6,995 bases of DNA from Bacteroidota bacterium (GTDB lineage: Bacteria; Bacteroidota; Bacteroidia; Flavobacteriales_F; PHOS-HE28), in NCBI GenBank assembly GCA_023430945.1, contig JAEYYE010000053.1, positions 1-6,995 of the forward strand, in the 5' to 3' direction. The translations under genes were made by a program, and so were the position numbers. The notes beneath the pieces are model-generated. The model was not told the DNA's origin. It did no database searches and was given only the letters and a program-made list of their open reading frames with translations. This document shows positions 5,763 through 6,995 of this stretch, one piece after another; the stretch's first letter is position 1; each line of letters opens with the position of its first letter.

Positions 5763-6893
5763 ATGCGATTCAAGCTTCTCCACAACGATCCCGCTTCCAA
5801 CGCACGGGCGGGTGAACTCCATACCGATCACGGGATCGTTCCCACGCCGGTCTTCATGCCGGTGGGAACGCTGGGTGCCGTAAAAGCGATCCATCCGCGC
5901 GAGCTGCGCAATGATCTCGATGCACCGATCATGCTCAGCAACACGTACCATCTCTATTTGCGGCCGGGGATCGGCGTGATCGAAAATGCAGGCGGCCTGC
6001 ACAAGTTCAATAGTTGGGACCGTCCGATCCTTACCGACAGCGGCGGTTTCCAGGTGCATTCGCTCAGCGACATCCGCAAGATCACCGAGGAAGGCGTGCG
6101 CTTCAGCAGCCACATCGATGGAAGCAAACACCTGTTCTCTCCCGAAGGTGTCATGGACATCCAGCGTTCGATCGGTGCCGACATCATCATGGCCTTCGAT
6201 GAATGTACACCCTGGCCTTGCGAGCGTGAATACGCTGAGAAGAGCATGCACATGACGCATCGGTGGCTCGATCGTTGCATCGATCGGTTCAATACCACCG
6301 ATCCAAAATACGGTTACGAACAGGCACTCTTCCCGATCGTGCAAGGAAGCACGTTCCCCGAACTACGACAACGATCGGCGGAGTACATAGCCAAGAAGGA
6401 AATGCCCGGCAATGCGATCGGCGGCCTTAGTGTCGGCGAGCCCGAGGAAGAGATGTACGCTATGGCCGAACTCTGCTGTTCGATCCTTCCGAAGGACAGA
6501 CCGCGCTACCTGATGGGCGTTGGTACTCCATGGAACCTATTGGAGAACATGGCCCGCGGGATCGACATGTTCGATTGTGTGATGCCCACGCGCAACGGCC
6601 GGAACGGAATGCTCTTCACACGCGAAGGCGTGCTGCAGATCAAGAACAGGCAATGGGCCGATGACCACGGTCCGCTCGATCCGCACGGCAACACCTGGGT
6701 GGACAGCTTTTATTCACGCGCCTTCGTGCGCCATCTTTTCCAAAGCGGCGAAATGCTCGGCCAGCAGATCGCAAGCCTGCACAACGTTGGGTTCTATCTC
6801 GCGTTGATGAAGGAAGCGCGCGAGAAGATCCTGGATGGAACTTTCAGCACTTGGAGGATCGAGATGCTGCCCAAGCTCAAAACGCGTATTTGA
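5763..6893 (+). CDS. tgt: Queuine tRNA-ribosyltransferase (tRNA-guanine transglycosylase)
   Basis: A 376-residue cytoplasmic enzyme that swaps guanine-34 for preQ1 in the anticodon of GUN-decoding tRNAs, the key base-exchange step of queuosine synthesis. The length is normal for bacterial Tgt. Catalytic residues are intact: general base Asp92 in ILTDSGGFQV, Asp146 in MAFDEC, Gln194 in PIVQG, Gly220-Gly221 in AIGGLSVGE, and nucleophile Asp271 in DMFDCVMPTRNGRNGMLFT. These map with a constant offset of about nine or ten to the Zymomonas enzyme (Asp102, Asp156, Gln203, Asp280). The zinc site is odd: where most Tgt have CxCxxC after LDP, this protein has LDPHGNTWVD (305-314), with Gly309, Thr311 and Asp314 in place of the three cysteines; the fourth ligand, His340, remains. 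The ATG fits the family N-terminus. The stop overlaps a tandem octamer repeat. Confidence 0.97.
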   Translation: MRFKLLHNDPASNARAGELHTDHGIVPTPVFMPVGTLGAVKAIHPRELRNDLDAPIMLSNTYHLYLRPGIGVIENAGGLHKFNSWDRPILTDSGGFQVHSLSDIRKITEEGVRFSSHIDGSKHLFSPEGVMDIQRSIGADIIMAFDECTPWPCEREYAEKSMHMTHRWLDRCIDRFNTTDPKYGYEQALFPIVQGSTFPELRQRSAEYIAKKEMPGNAIGGLSVGEPEEEMYAMAELCCSILPKDRPRYLMGVGTPWNLLENMARGIDMFDCVMPTRNGRNGMLFTREGVLQIKNRQWADDHGPLDPHGNTWVDSFYSRAFVRHLFQSGEMLGQQIASLHNVGFYLALMKEAREKILDGTFSTWRIEMLPKLKTRI

Positions 6894-6915
6894 TCAGATG
6901 ATCAGAAGATCAGAT
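6892..6915 (+). repeat. Three tandem octamers GATCAGAT / GATCAGAA / GATCAGAT
   Basis: Three head-to-tail 8-base units begin at the last two bases of the tgt stop codon; the middle unit differs at one base. Similar AGAT/TGAT-rich runs occur after genes in Bacteroidota from what I recall. The remaining bases to 6995 show no terminator and no gene I can assign. The ATG at 6917 leads to a stop after ten codons. Confidence 0.7.
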
Positions 6916-6995
6916 AATGAAGCTCACCGAAAACTTTGCGCTGATGTCATGAGTCATCGCACGTCGAACAGGTACGCAATAGCGATCCATAGAAC

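Noticed and set aside
5667..6344. A 225-residue open frame on the minus strand
   Set aside because: It is antisense to the clearly real tgt gene and its promoter region; no recognisable motifs.
6917..6951. Starts of a gene after tgt (ATG at 6917 and at 6949)
   Set aside because: The first stops after ten codons; the second runs off the window after 15 codons with no recognisable likeness.
6954..6995. A 13-codon minus-strand tail reading VLWIAIAYLFDVR then stop, possibly the end of a membrane protein entering from the right
   Set aside because: Too short to support; it could be chance. The sequence beyond 6995 would decide.
1..6995. Search by eye for CRISPR arrays, tRNA, rRNA, riboswitches, transposases and defence genes
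   Set aside because: No regularly spaced repeats, cloverleaf-like sequences, rRNA landmarks or recognisable mobile or defence proteins were found.

Overview
The window comes from a GC-rich member of the Bacteroidota, most likely a Flavobacteriales-type lineage. The signs are a kdsC-ubiA-maf gene run as in flavobacteria, a signal peptide ending in NAQ, several TAnnTTTG-like promoter boxes in place of sigma70 boxes, few Shine-Dalgarno sequences, and Flavobacteriales-like protein sequences. This assignment comes from recognising families, not from a search.

Layout, left to right. (1) Positions 3-1419 and 1425-2051 form a tightly packed rightward run: the 3' part of a KdsC-type HAD phosphatase (Kdo/LPS core synthesis), a UbiA-family prenyltransferase of the geranylgeranylglycerol-phosphate type, and a Maf nucleotide pyrophosphatase, with gaps of only 1 and 5 bases. 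(2) After a good Bacteroidota promoter box comes a secreted coiled-coil protein of unknown function (2098-2982). (3) It meets a leftward single-domain CheY-like response regulator tail to tail; the two stop codons share one CTAG palindrome. (4) From 3405 to 3973 the region is mostly non-coding but carries a 56-residue leftward Ser/Gly/Arg-rich protein (3601-3771) with a clear ribosome binding site and a strong hairpin after its stop. (5) A rightward CPA1 potassium/proton antiporter with a C-terminal TrkA_C domain (3974-5464) ends in a hairpin terminator. (6) A spacer with REP-like sequence leads to tgt, the queuosine tRNA-guanine transglycosylase (5763-6893). The tail holds a triplicated octamer and no assignable gene.

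The genes are mainly housekeeping: envelope (KdsC, UbiA-type lipid enzyme), nucleotide-pool cleaning (Maf), ion balance (antiporter) and tRNA modification (Tgt). I see no defence system, mobile element, CRISPR array, tRNA or rRNA.

The most unusual signal is at the DNA level. GATC, and above all the palindrome CGATCG, is strongly over-represented in genes, in all three reading phases and in spacers: about 139 GATC and about 34 CGATCG by hand count, against roughly 26 and 2 expected from composition. Second is a Tgt whose three zinc-ligand cysteines are replaced.
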